A stretch of 64,000 nucleotides of DNA from Taudactylus pleione (GCA_031769625.1 JAUIMM010000885.1:2871001-2935000), one strand, 5' to 3'; positions 45,484 through 56,350 are shown, counted from the stretch's first letter. The notes: generated from the sequence alone by a model not told the origin. A program made the numbers and translations.

Positions 45484-46060
45484 AAATACCGCCGGCCGCA
45501 GCGGCAGCCCGACAGGAGCAGAGTGCGACGCAGCGGAAGCCCGACAGCGCTGGAAATCCCGATCGTGGATAGGTAAGTATTTACTAACCTAACCCCCCTA
45601 ACCCTAACCCTCCTTAGGGGTGCCTAACCCTAACTTCCCCCCCAAGTGCCTAACCCTAATTCCCCCTCTAAGTGCCTAACCCTAACCACCCCCTTCACCG
45701 CTGCCTAAACCTACGTCCCCCGGGGGGGTGCCTAACCCTAAGTACCCCCCGGGGGTGCCTAACCCTAACCCTCCCTCCCCCTAGCCTAACCCTAACCCTC
45801 CCGGGGGGTGCCTATCCCTAAGTCCCCCCCGGGAGCCCTAAACCTAACCCTCCCCCCCGCAGCTGTCCGGTCGCGGCGCCCGGCATCCCTACGATCGGGA
45901 TGCCGGGCGCCGGTCTCCCGGCATCGGGGAAATGCGGGCGTCTACATCTAGACGCCCAGCATTTCACCCTTGCTGGGGAATGTCAGTCGGGAAGCCGGCT
46001 GCCGGTATTTAGGCAGTCGGCTTCCCGATTGCCTCCCGTTTATGCTGCAGCTCTGTCACT
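45484..46060. mobile_element. GC-rich repeat carrying CCTAACCC telomere-like units
   Basis: GCCGGCCGCAGCGGCAGCCC at the start and GTCGGGAAGCCGGCTGCCGG near the end bracket a core with about fifteen CCTAACCCTAA-type units separated by C- or G-runs (45,588-45,860). A similar but inverse-oriented unit set (GGTTAGGTTTAGG) lies at 48,626-48,765, also next to CCGGYATCCCG phrases. This is therefore a dispersed element with telomere-like internal sequence. I cannot fix its termini. Confidence 0.5.
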
Positions 46061-46075
46061 AATTGTAACCAGTTA

Positions 46076-46265
46076 GGGCCGGATTCAATTAGCGGTGATA
46101 AAACGATAACTTAACACCGGAGAAGTTTTCACAGTATTCGCCAGTTTTGGTGCAATATTTATGCATTTTATTTTGCAATGTGCGTTCCCCATTTTCACCC
46201 TATCCTATTACAAAAGATGCATACATGCGGAAACTGTACATGGCGAAAAGTACAGCACATTTTAT
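46076..46265. mobile_element. Harbinger-like MITE family E, fragment
   Basis: GGGCCGGATTCAATTAGCGG preceded by TTA matches the family E terminus, with GTGATAAAACGATAAC inside; no opposite end is present before the TA tract. Confidence 0.55.
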
Positions 46266-46266
46266 A

Positions 46267-46267
46267 G

Positions 46268-46301
<34 letters not shown>
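46267..46301. repeat. (TA)n microsatellite
   Basis: Pure TA run. Confidence 0.95.
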
Positions 46302-46304
<3 letters not shown>

Positions 46305-46515
46305 AGAGTACGGCCGCACTCACATCAGCAGTCACTTAAATTGTCCTGGGGTGTCACCCATGGCATCCACATGGGGAGTCCAAAAACATAGAAAAAATTG
46401 AGGGGCACTCACCAGTATTGCACATATAGAAAAATTCAAACTTTATTCCTCACATGATCCATAGGTGACTAATTCTCAACGTTTCGGTCCCATCCGGACC
46501 ATTATCAAGAGATAC
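46302..46515. other. Dispersed-repeat fragment with AACGTTTCGG motif
   Basis: GGGGCACTCACCAGTATTGC, then CTTTATTCCTCACATG, then TCAACGTTTCGGTCCCATCC and CCATTATCAAGAG. This motif order is common to a dispersed vertebrate repeat, perhaps a Penelope-like terminus, and resembles 760-905. The class is my inference. Confidence 0.35.
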
Positions 46516-46750
46516 ATCAATGCAGGCTCCACAGCAATATCCAACAACTCCTTATGGATCCCAAGTTAAAAAAATATATAAGTACCCCCTAAAAAGCCTA
46601 ACTGACATAGGAGGTCAATATAGAGGTGTTTTAATAGCCCTAATAAAAGTATTTTGGTTTCTTAAATTGTGTCAAAGGGAAATTAGGCCATTTAAAATAA
46701 TTTTTGCCTTATTGGTCATTAGGGGGGGTGTCCAAAGGGTTCTGAACCAA
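46516..46750. other. Unassigned sequence
   Basis: Nothing recognised. Confidence 0.3.
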
Positions 46751-47240
46751 GGACCAGATTCAGACCCGGTCGCTAAGAAGCATTCGCTCGTAGCTGAACG
46801 ATTTTTGCATTCTGTGCATGCATCGCAGTGCGCGTGCGCGAACCAGTGCGAAAGTTCGGGAATCGTTCGCTCACTGCACATAGACAGCCCAGCAGAGTGA
46901 GTGACAGGAGAGGCCGTTTGTGGGTGGTAAGAGGTAACAGGGGCAGGCCACTAGAAACGGGGGAGTGGAGATGCGGATGCAGGCGTGCCTGAGCATCTTA
47001 ACGCCATTTCAGAGGCGTGCATAGCTAAGAGGCAGCGTCATAGTACATGTCACCTGGTTGTATTTCACACTGAAGTGCTCGCAGTGCTTGCGGTTGGGTA
47101 TAGTCAACCTCAAGCGCTGCGTTCGCTTCCGATGGTACCCGATGTACCGATGGTTGCATACACTTCCTGGAGATGATATGCACAAGTGGGAGTCTTAAGA
47201 CAGGCTGGTGGGCGTCTACATACACTTTTCGCCGGTTTTT
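46751..47240 (-). mobile_element. Harbinger-like MITE family B, copy 4, truncated
   Basis: Starts GGACCAGATTCAGACCCGGT and carries the family B interior in reverse (AGTACATGTCACCTGGTTGT, CTCGCAGTGCTTGCGGTTG, AGACAGGCTGGTGGGCG). The other terminus is missing; the sequence stops close to a hAT MITE at 47,249. Confidence 0.7.
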
Positions 47241-47248
47241 GTCTATGG

Positions 47249-47473
47249 AGCTTTCGCACGTGCGATAACTCAGATTTAAAAACGAATCTTGGTTTTGTCT
47301 TGCATGTAAGCAGATCCAAATTACATAATTTGAGCTGTTCTTATCAAGCTTAAAGAAATCCAAAATCAAACACGGACCAAAGCACTTGAGGTTGGTTTTT
47401 CCAACACCATAACATTTGAGGGTGGTTTTGCCAAAACCAAAACCAAAGCATGGTTGATCCACGCATATCTCTA
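47249..47473 (+). mobile_element. Short hAT MITE with perfect duplication but degraded left end
   Basis: GTCTATGG occurs at 47,241-47,248 and 47,474-47,481. The right end AACCAAAGCATGG..CATATCTCTA is that of the 50,607 family; the left end is AGCTTTCGCACGTGC and no longer resembles TAGAGATG. 225 bp. Confidence 0.75.
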
Positions 47474-47481
47474 GTCTATGG

Positions 47482-48371
47482 TGCCTCTTCCCCTCTTGTG
47501 CTTGCAAAGAAACATTTGGTTAGAAGAGAATTGAATATACATTTAAATTTCTGAAAGTAGAAAACACAGCAGAAAAGTTAAGAAAAGTAATTTACAAAAT
47601 CATCCTAACATCTACGGGTATGGGGTATGTATTTAATAAGAAGATAAGAAAATGGCAGCAGTTCCCTTTACGTATTTGCTATATCTGCCCCTTTACTCGA
47701 ATGACAATAAAGTTACACATTAGGATCGGTGGGATAAATATACAAATATCTAATATTTTAAAATGAAATAAAAGCATTGAATATAAAAGTTAATGATGTT
47801 CCAATGAGTCATAAAACAATTATTCCTGGTTCATATATAGTACATTCAGAGCTCGCATAAAAATCCCATAAGCCCACTTGAAATGAACCCATTTTATCTC
47901 AATATTTGGCAGTCAATGAATAATGCAAATTTATTGCAATGGGATTGGACAATTTTCCTTCCATAAGATTGTACTATATGGCGTTATTTACACTTGAAAC
48001 AAGGCCAGCGCTTGTCAATCAAATCAGCATTGAATTATTGAGGATTTCAATGAGAAGGGCTAAAAATTCCTAGTTTGTTTTATCAGGATAATAGTTATTA
48101 AAACAGTTTTGGAGAATATTTTAATCTGGCAAATAGTAGCAGCAAAATAGTGGTGGATAATATGTATGTTATTCTTACACAGGAACAAAGATCAAACAGT
48201 TGAGTCAACCATATTAATTTTCTACTTACGTGATTTAATGTAAATTGTTTTATTATTGTTATTAGATATATAGATTGTTGAGCAAGTTTGTGGCATTTGA
48301 AAAGGAGCAGAGATGTGTATATGCTAAGCGTAGGAATTGGGCATTGACACGCCCTTATTCATAAATGTTTG
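47482..48371. other. Unassigned AT-rich sequence
   Basis: No gene or element recognised. Confidence 0.5.
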
Positions 48372-48379
48372 GTATATGC

Positions 48380-49031
48380 CAGTGGTTCCCAAACTTTTTG
48401 GAATCACGGCGCCCAAGAGGATCAATATTTTTTCACAGCACCATTGGGACAGCAGTTTCTTATTGAGAAAGTCTGCAAAAATAATTAAATCAAGTAAATT
48501 GTGCTTATATGTCATCCTTAGTCTACCTGGGAGGTAGTCAGCATCCCGGCGTGTGGGATGCTAGCGGTCAAAATACCGCATCGGAATCGCAGCTCCGGTA
48601 TCTCAACCGCCGGTATCCCGAAGGTAAGTATCTGAGGTTAGGGGGAGGGTTAGGTTTAGGCACTAAGGGGGAGGGTTAGGTTTAGGGTGTGGGGAGGGGA
48701 ATCTTAGGTTTAGGCACTAGGGGGAGGTTAGGCCCAGGCACCTGGGTGGGAGAGTTAGGGTACTTATCTGATGGTGTTGGGATTCTGACTTTCGGTATTC
48801 TGACCAGCAGCATCCCGACCACCAGGATCCCATACCCCATGGGTTGTGATTCTGTTTGCCCACATGTTTTATGATTGGCAGCCACCAGCTCTGGTTTTGC
48901 CTATCACATGGACCATAAATAATTTGATTTGGTCCTTGCAGGCACTTGAAGAGGTGCCACCAACCCATGACATCTCAACAAGTGCACAAAGTCACCTCAG
49001 TGTGCCATGGCACACAATTTGGGAACCACTG
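48380..49031. mobile_element. hAT MITE, CAGTGGTTCCCAAAC ends, interrupted
   Basis: Left end CAGTGGTTCCCAAACTTTTT; right end AATTTGGGAACCACTG. The flanking octamers GTATATGC and TTTTATGC match at 6 of 8. These ends are typical of a widespread vertebrate hAT group. Inner blocks CACGGCGCCC and CAGTGTGCCATGGCAC are also characteristic. Another repeat is inserted at about 48,528-48,836. Confidence 0.82.
48528..48836. mobile_element. Insert with TTAGGTTTAGG units inside hAT MITE
   Basis: Starts near GTAGTCAGCATCCCGGCGTG and ends near ACCAGGATCCCATACCCC; the ends are loosely inverted (GGGATGC.. / GCATCCC). The core repeats GGGAGGGTTAGGTTTAGG with GCACTAGGG spacers, the complement of the unit in 45,588-45,860, so both are likely members of one family. 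Confidence 0.55.
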
Positions 49032-49054
49032 TTTTATGCATTTATTGCTTTGTA

Positions 49055-49676
49055 AGCTTTAACTAGTGGTTATCCTGATATCTAGACTACCATTGTAAGC
49101 ATCCCAGATGCACCCTGGCTAGGTCATAGTGCAGATTTCTTTGTTTGCACTGCAAACAGGTGTCATGTATTTCTCCCCTCAGCACAGCATCAATAGTAAG
49201 ATCTGCTGTCAGTTATTGATCCTGGTTTATGTGTGCCTCATATTAGCTAATGTTGTGATCATACTCCCCAGAGCTAAAAGCCTTTAGGTCTCATCCTTAG
49301 ATGATCAAGAATCAAGGGGGTGGGGTGGGAGTGCATACAAAGAGCCAACGGTGCTCCAGATTGCATTGAAATGCCCTTATGCAGAGGGCATCTGTCATGA
49401 CTTTTGCATAATTCTTTGTTATATATATGCATTTTTTTCTCTGTAAGCTCCTCCTAGTGGTCAGCCTTATATCTGTTGTTATGAACTTTTTAGGCTGCTA
49501 TGGAAAACTTCACTAATGCACCCTGGGTAGGTCATGGTGCAGACTCCATTTGAGCTTCCACATGAACCACTGCAAACAGGTGCTATACATTTCTCCCCTC
49601 AGCACAGCATCGATGGTAAGATCTAATTTATGTGTGCATTACATCATATTAGTTCATGTTGTGATTGCACTGTTAT
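49055..49676. repeat. Direct duplication of ~200 bp
   Basis: Sequence at about 49,055-49,265 (AGATGCACCCTGGCTAGGTCAT, CACTGCAAACAGGTG, TTTCTCCCCTCAGCACAGCA, CATATTAGCTAATGTTGTGAT) recurs at about 49,446-49,676 with moderate divergence and indels. No gene is recognisable. Confidence 0.75.
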
Positions 49677-49689
49677 GTTTGTAATTATT

Positions 49690-50395
49690 TTACCATGTTC
49701 TCCTGTTACTACAATAAACACCATTCCCCCACATCTCTATACTCCAATCTGTCCTCAATGCTGCTGCCTGTCTCATCTTCCTCTCCAAATGTTCTACATC
49801 TTCCTACAAACCCTACACTGGCTTCAAACCCCAATTCAAGCTTCTCACACTCACTTACAAAGCCCTCACCCATTCCTCTTCACTCTGCAAATGAATGCCA
49901 CCTCTCCTCTGCCAACTGATTACGTCCTTCCCTGACCACCTCCAAGATTTTGCATGTGCTGCTCCCTACCTCCAGAATTCTCTACCTCACCCTTTTAGAC
50001 TCCCCACTTCTTTACAAAACTTCAGATGGGCTCTCAAGACCCATGTCTTAATCAAAGACAACCACCTATCATCCCAACCCCCTGACCCATGCTCACTGTC
50101 TTCCCCTTCTATGTCACCCCTGTCTGTCTGACCCTCCCCTTATAATGTAAGTTCTCACAAGAAGGGCCCACTTCCTTCATGTGCTTTTCCTTCCCTTACT
50201 TATACTATTATCTACTCCATGCTCCAGCACCTAACCCTTGATTTCTACCACTCTGCTACTTGTTTGAGTGATATGAATGCTGTTGCAGCAATGTTTATAT
50301 ACCATGTACTTGTCCTGCAATGTCTTGTACTATAAGTCACTGTTCTCTTGTTCTGCTCAACTGGTTATGTACTTTGTTACGTACATAAACAGTAA
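49690..50395 (+). mobile_element. CR1/L2-like LINE 3' end, second family
   Basis: With frame changes the translation follows the C-terminal pattern of CR1/L2 ORF2: LNAAACLIFLSKCSTS, FKLLTLTYKALTHSS, DFACAAPYLQNSLP (ancestral APYLWNSLP-like) and FRWALKTHVLIK, ending at a stop near 50,131. An untranslated tail follows (TGTAAGTTCTCACAAGAAGG, TTTGTTACGTACATAAA). Several frameshifts and a 5' truncation make it inactive. Confidence 0.7.
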
Positions 50396-50399
50396 AGCA

Positions 50400-50606
50400 T
50401 TCTGAGACCATTCATGTGTGGGGATTGTTTCTCAGCCAAGGGAGTGGGCTCACTCACAATTTTGCCTAATAACACAGCCATGAAAAAAGAATGGTACCAA
50501 AACATCCCCAAGAGCAAATTCTCCCAACCATCCAAGAACAGTTTGGTGACGAACAATGCCTTTTCCAGCATGATGGAGCACTTTGCTATAAGGCAAAAGT
50601 GATAAC
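50400..50606 (+). pseudogene. Tc1-like transposase, 5' piece of catalytic domain
   Basis: Frame 50,402-50,510 reads MCGDCFSAKGVGSLTILPNN then KKEWYQNI, and after a frameshift the frame from about 50,491 reads IQEQFGDEQCLFQHDGALC and KAKVIT. FQHDGA is the second-Asp motif of the DDE catalytic triad of Tc1-like transposases. The coding sequence stops abruptly at 50,606, exactly at the edge of the inserted hAT, and resumes at 53,587. The DNA-binding N-terminus and first Asp are absent upstream, where a LINE tail lies instead. Confidence 0.88.
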
Positions 50607-50897
50607 TAAAGATGAGCGGGTTCAGATCTCAGAGATCCCAACCCACCCGAATTTTGAGATCCGGGCGAGAACTGAACGTGCTTTCAGTTCCCCGGCCGGC
50701 CCCGGATCTCGAACCGAGGCAAAACCATAGAGACGAAATCTTGCGGCTCGTGAGCTTTCGTCTCTATGTATATAAGGGACCCCGTGGCGGCCGCCATTTC
50801 ACTCCGGCTGTGGAGACTGAACAGGGAAGGTGGGTAGTGTAGAGCTGGGAAAGGTACTACTACTTACCTGTGCTGACAGTACTACATACCTGTGCTG

Positions 50898-51122
50898 GTG
50901 CTGTGCTGTCTGCTGTGTCCTGGGCTGGTGCACTGCTGTGCTGTCTGCTGAGTCCATCTGGGCTGGTGCTAATCCATCTGGGCTGGTGCTGTGCTGTCTG
51001 CTGCGTCCATCTGGGCTGGTGCTAATCCATCTGGGCTGGTGCTGTGCTGTCTGCTGAGTCCATCTGGGCTGGTGCTAATCCATCTGGACTGGTGCTGTGC
51101 TGTCTGCTGCGTCCATCTGGGC
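50898..51122. repeat. 53 bp tandem repeat within hAT 5' region
   Basis: CTGTCTGCTG recurs at 50,941, 50,994, 51,047 and 51,100, exactly 53 bp apart; the unit contains two copies of CCATCTGGGCTGGTGCT. Confidence 0.93.
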
Positions 51123-51325
51123 CCAAGTTCTGGACTCCCCCCAAAAAATAATGTCTTTTAATTTTTTTTCTGTGTGCATGTTAGGATTAGCCGCACAAGA
51201 CACAGCAACGCAACTGAGTGCTGCCCGACTCCAGTGGTCATCAATCTGTGCTCTGGGCCCAAGTTCTGGACCTTAGAAAAAAAGTGGCAAGGAAAGGATA
51301 AGGCCTTGGCCTTTATTTATGTTTT

Positions 51326-52620
51326 TTGATGCCATTTAGCAGTTATATTATTAGGTTCAGCATGGTTAGAGTGTGCACCAGCATTTGTCTCTTTATGCTC
51401 TTTAAATGGAGCGATTGCGCAAGGTATGTCGGACTGGTGGATCAAGCCCTTGATTCACTTCACCAGGATCCAAGAGACGTCAATCTATTGAAATCTGAAA
51501 AATATATTTTGGCGACCATTCTGGATCGTTGTGAAATAACAAGTAGTGACTGGTCAAGTGCGCACGGTGCTTTGAAAGAGAAAACAATATATATGGTACT
51601 TCCCAAATAGTTTCCTGTCAAGGTCATAAACCATGTGGTGGTTGGATTAGGATTACTGTAATGGTTTTCACCTTGCGCATTTACCAGGCATTCCACCAAT
51701 CCGGAATAGTTGCTTCAACTCAGCTCGGCCTGCTGTCTGGGGGGTATCACCACTCAGCGCCTCCTCTCAGGGCTACTACAAGACTGCAGAGACTGGGACC
51801 CTCACCCTCTTCACAACCAGGTCTATGCCTACTATGGAAATTCACCCCTGAAATGATTTAGAGGCAACTATTCCGGAAGGTGGTGCTGTTTGTGACGAGT
51901 TTTTTGCAGCAAAGAGGGTGTGTGAGGCGCCCGTATATACTGCTCACTCCATTGTTTATTATTCTGGATCCTTGGTTTATGTCCTACCTTGTGAGTTTTT
52001 TTCCAACAGACCCAAATCTAAAACTATGCAAAGAGCTGTTGGTAAAAAAAATGTCAGCTGCACGTGAAACGCCATCATCTCCTCCTTCAGTTTCTGCAGC
52101 TGCCAGGAAAAAACTCAATTTTCCTTACAGAATGCCTGCTGGTCATGCAGATCGTTCACCAAAAAAATGACATCTGGTCGGGCCTGAGAGAACTGCCTAC
52201 TAGTGACATATCTTCTATTGTGAATTTGTGTGAAACGGTCTCCATTCATAGACTGGTGGAGGACTATTTCAGAGATAACATCCTAATAGGCATGTCAGAC
52301 AGTCCCTTTCAGTACTGGCAGGAAAAAGAGGCAATTTGGAGTCCCATACATAAACTGGCTTTGCATTACTTAAGTTGCCCACCCTCCAGTGTGTACTCCG
52401 AAAGAGTTTTCAGTGCAGCTGGCAACCTTGTCAGTGATCGACATGGAAAAGATGATGTTCATTAAAATGAATTACAAATTCCATGAGGAAGACCTCTACC
52501 AACAATTACATAAAAAAATTACAGAGGTGCCTATGGTGGATTCCAGCGGGGACAAATTAATATTGCGTGAAGAAGAGGATGTACACACTGATGGGGATGA
52601 CGAGGATGATGACAACTAGT
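51326..52620 (+). pseudogene. hAT transposase relic (hAT-B), C-terminal half
   Basis: Frame 51,326-51,610 includes YVGLVDQALDSLHQDPRDV and YILATILDRC, typical of the hAT core before the dimerisation domain. Frame 52,064-52,465 includes NDIWSGLRELP, GMSDSPFQYWQEKEAIW and LALHYLSCPPSSVYSERVFS, then AAGNLVSDRH: the hAT C-terminal dimerisation domain, with its Pro-x-Ser-Ser and Ser-Glu-Arg-x-Phe-Ser signatures. An acidic tail DDEDDDN closes the reading frame at 52,619. The middle (51,611-52,063) has stops and frameshifts and the N-terminal BED finger and first catalytic Asp were not found, so this copy cannot encode an active enzyme. Closest relative in the window is hAT-A at 10-12.8 kb. Confidence 0.9.
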
Positions 52621-52924
52621 AATGTAAAGCCAGTTTGTGTATGGGATCATTTTCATTTCCATGTCCAATGCACATTGGCAGCTTGTTTTATGGGGGTCCC
52701 AACAAACCAATCATTTCAGCCACAATTGGCAGTCCTTGTCACTGAAATGATTGGTTTGTTATACTGTGAATGTCCTGTTTCGTATACAACATAAGGGTGG
52801 GTGGGAAGGCCCAAGGACTATTCCATCTTGCACCTTTTTCCTTTCCATTATGTGCTGGTTGGGGCACTGCTGCCTGACATTTTAAATTAATGTTATGGTT
52901 TTAGGAACCAATGATTTGTTTTTA

Positions 52925-53170
52925 AATTAATTTATTATTCATTTTACAGCCGGGGACTGCACCTATGAATTTCTTTTTATTAATTATTCAGCAAGGGGCT
53001 GCACCCAAAGAATTGTTTTTTAATTAATTTATTATCAATTTTACAGCCAGGGGCTGCACCCAAAGAATTGTTTTTTAATTCATTTATTATCAAATTTACA
53101 GCCAAGGGCTGCACCAATGAATTGTTTTTAAATTAATTTATTATCAATTTTACAGCCAGGGGCTGCACCA
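52925..53170. repeat. ~55 bp tandem repeat in hAT 3' region
   Basis: Four units of TTTTAATTAATTTATTATCA plus TTTTACAGCCAGGGGCTGCACC, about 53-56 bp each. Confidence 0.9.
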
Positions 53171-53586
53171 ACTATCAACTATCAATTCTTCAATCCTCAA
53201 CGGTATCCCAACCATCATCTTTGCACAGTGCTCAACTCTATTAATAATTATATCAATCAGTTTTGAGCCAGCAAGCTGTATGCAACCTTTTGGCCCTTTA
53301 ACTAGTTAAAAAAAAATCTAAATTGTGAGCTGTGAGATGGTCCAAATTGACTGGAAACGAGTTGAAAAAAATGTTATTGAGGTTATTAATACTGTAGGAA
53401 CAAAAAAAGGCACATTTTAAGTGATTTCAGCTATTTTTTTTAATTTTTTAAGAAAAAATCCAAATCCAAAACCCAAAAACAAAACACGGAGGTGAGGTTA
53501 TGGCAAAACCAATCCAGATCCAAAATCAGGTGAGATCCAGATCCAAAACCAAAACACGGGGGTCGGCGCACATCTCTAGTGATAAC

Positions 53587-53870
53587 TAAGTGGCTCGAGG
53601 AACAAAATATCTACATTTTGGGTCCATGGCAAGGAAACTCCCCAGACCTTAATCCCATTGAGAACTTGTGGTCAATCCTCAAGTGGCGGGTGGAAAAACA
53701 AAACACCCCAAATTCTGACAGACTCCCAGCATTGATTAGGCAAGAATGGGCGGCCATCAGTCAGTATGTGGCCCAGAAGGTGAGTGACAGCATGCCAGGG
53801 TGAATTGCAGAGGTCTTGAAAAAGAAGGGTCAACACTGCAAATATTGACTCTTTGCATAAACTTAATGTA
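53587..53870 (+). pseudogene. Tc1-like transposase, 3' piece with final Glu
   Basis: The frame continues from the 5' piece: WLEEQNIYILGPWQGNSPDL then NPIENLWSILKWRVEKQ. The motif NSPDLNPIENLW holds the last acidic residue of the DDE triad in Tc1-like enzymes. The frame ends at a stop at 53,801; the segment after that stop (IAEVLKKKGQH type) was originally coding in relatives, so the stop is probably a late mutation. The element is dead both from this and from the hAT insertion. Confidence 0.92.
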
Positions 53871-53888
53871 ATTGTCAATATAAGCCTT

Positions 53889-55325
53889 TGACACTTATGT
53901 AATGCTGTAATGTTACTTCAGTATACCATAGTAACATCTGACACTTATGTAATGCTGTAATGTTACCTCAGTATACCATAGTAACATCTGACACTTATGT
54001 CATGCTGTAATGTTACTTCAGTATGTCATAGTAACATCTGACACTTATGTCATGCTGTAATGTTACCTCAGTATACCATAGTAACATCTGACACTTATGT
54101 CATGCTGCAATGTTACCTCAGTATACCATAGTAACATCTGACACTTATGTCATGCTGTAATGTTACCTCAGTATACCATAGTAACATCTGACACTTATGT
54201 AATGCTGTAATGTTACCTCAGTATACCATAGTAACCTCTGACACTTATGTCATGCTGTAATGTTACCTCAGTATACCATAGTAACCTCTGACACTTATGT
54301 AATGCTGTAATGTTACCTCAGTATACCATAGTAACATCTGACACTTATGTAATGCTGTAATGTTACCTCAGTATACCATAGTAACATCTGACACTTATGT
54401 AATGTTACCTCAGTATACCATAGTAACATCTGACACTTATGTAATGCTGTAATGTTACTTCAGTATACCATAGTAACATCTGACACTTATGTAATGCTGT
54501 AATGTTACTTCAGTATACCATAGTAACCTCTGACACTTATGTAATGCTGTAATGTTACTTCAGTATACCATAGTAACATCTGACACTTATGTAATGCTGT
54601 AATGTTACTTCAGTATACCATAGTAACATCTGACACTTATGTAATGCTGTAATGTTACTTCAGTATACCATAGTAACCTCTGACACTTATGTAATGCTGT
54701 AATATTACTTCAGTATACCATAGTAACATCTGACACTTATGTCATGCTGTAATGTTACCTCAGTATACCATAGTAACATCTGACACTTATGTAATGCTTG
54801 TAATATTACCTCAGTATACCATAGTAACATCTGACACTTATGTCATGCTGTAATGTTACCTCAGTATACCATAGTAACATCTGACACTTATGTAATGCTG
54901 TAATGTTACTTCAGTATACCATAGTAACATCTGACACTTATGTAATGCTGTAATGTTACTTCAGTATACCATAGTAACCTCTGACACTTATGTAATGCTG
55001 TAATGTTACCTCAGTATACCATAGTAACATCTGACACTTATGTAATGCTGCAATGTTACCTCAGTATACCATAATAACATCTGACACTTATGTAATGTTA
55101 CCTCAGTATACCATAGTTACATCTGACACTTATGTAATGCTGTAATGTTACTTCAGTATACCATAGTAACATCTGACACTTATGTAATGCTGTAATGTTA
55201 CTTCAGTATACCATAGTAACATCTGACACTTATGTAATGCTGTAATGTTACTTCAGTATACCATAGTAACATCTGACACTTATGTAATGCTGTAATGTTA
55301 CCTCAGTATACCATAGTAGCATCTG
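53889..55325. repeat. 50 bp satellite, about 28 copies
   Basis: The unit is TGACACTTATGTAATGCTGT, AATGTTACYTCAGTATACCA, TAGTAACATC. Copies differ by few substitutions (TAA/TCA in ATGTAATG, CTT/CCT in TTACTTC, ACATC/ACCTC). Two units lack 10 bases (near 54,400 and 55,090, TATGTAATGTTACC). It starts directly downstream of the Tc1 coding relic and is followed by sequence that looks like the remainder of the Tc1 3' tail. Confidence 0.96.
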
Positions 55326-55385
55326 ACAAAAAGGTCTAATAACACTGGAGCAGCAAACTTTGTGAAAACCAATACTTGTGTCTGA
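55326..55385 (+). mobile_element. Probable Tc1 3' tail remainder
   Basis: AAAAAGGTCTAATAACACTG and AGCAGCAAACTTTGTGAAAACC then CAATACTTGTGTC follow the last satellite unit. This has the form of the 3' end of frog and fish Tc1-like elements, in which related sequence directly follows a single copy of the 50 bp unit; that comparison is from memory. Confidence 0.55.
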
Positions 55386-56350
55386 AATGTAAACAATAAA
55401 TACGAGATCACTGATATAGAAAAATCCCAATTGATTCCTGAGAATTTTTTTCTGCTATTTTTAGCAGTTTGACAAAATATCAGACATAAACGTACAAGTG
55501 AACATCAAAGCTTTTGCAAAATGTTTACTTACCGTCAAACTAATATAATTACTATATATTTATAGCAAAACTGTATTCAGCTTATTACCATTGTACATTT
55601 ATTCACAGCTATATGAATATTTGCCCTCACATTTTTTCATATCATTTTTTCGTGGTGTTTATGGGACCAAAACACAAATGGAGATGAAATGAAACTGTCG
55701 GTCATAATTATTCCCAAGGTTCATAACATATTTCCCTGGACCCTGTAATGTGAGAATTCTTAGCATTCCTTTCACTTAGATATAATTATTTGTATCTGGT
55801 GACATATCCTGTCTGGCCTTCAACAATCAGAAGCGACTGATTAATCTTCCCGGGAACCGTGCAAGAAAAAGCTCTCCTATTACTGAGCAACGTGACTTTC
55901 CTTAGCGCTCTTCCTTGGTCCGCATACTATTTTTTTTTATTTCACTCTACTTTGTTGACAAGCAGATGTAGGTATAGGAAGATAAAGGACGACCGCCTCA
56001 AATTGTCTACGGCCTGCATCCTTGTCACAGTAGAATGATAAATGCCTTCCAATAAATCATTTCAGGGACACACAGGACTTATACACCCCTATTCCTACAT
56101 CAGAAATAAAGCACTGACCCAGCTCAGGGAGATAGAGGTAATGAGAGCATCGGTTCACCAGTAACATAGCTCTATCATGCTTCATCGGCATCTGGTGCCT
56201 CCCAGGGGGGGAGAAGGTGCCAGGCAGGTCCCGAAGTCCTGTCATGTCACCATGGGAGCAAAACGTCCTCTCTGCTTTTAGAGCAACATGCATTCTTCTT
56301 AAGAGTAGTCTATTCTATTTCCTCAAAAATAGCATGTATATACACTATAC

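Larger units (their letters stand above)
50607..53578 (+). mobile_element. 2,972 bp hAT element inserted in the Tc1 transposase
   Basis: Begins TAAAGATGAGCGGGTTCAGA, ends GGTCGGCGCACATCTCTA. GTGATAAC is found at 50,599-50,606 and again at 53,579-53,586. Removing the element and one octamer rejoins the Tc1 reading frame. The element carries a sub-terminal hairpin, a 53 bp tandem repeat, a decayed transposase and a 55 bp tandem repeat. Its ends match the MITEs at 4.8, 21.1, 21.4, 22.3, 47.2 and 57.3 kb, so it represents the long parent form. Confidence 0.95.

Noticed and set aside
45588..45860. True telomere or chromosome fusion point
   Set aside because: CCTAACCC units are imperfect, broken by C/G runs, and part of a dispersed repeat that recurs within a MITE at 48.6 kb.
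53889..55325. CRISPR-like regular array
   Set aside because: Units are contiguous with no variable spacers, and the setting is vertebrate transposon DNA, so it is a satellite.
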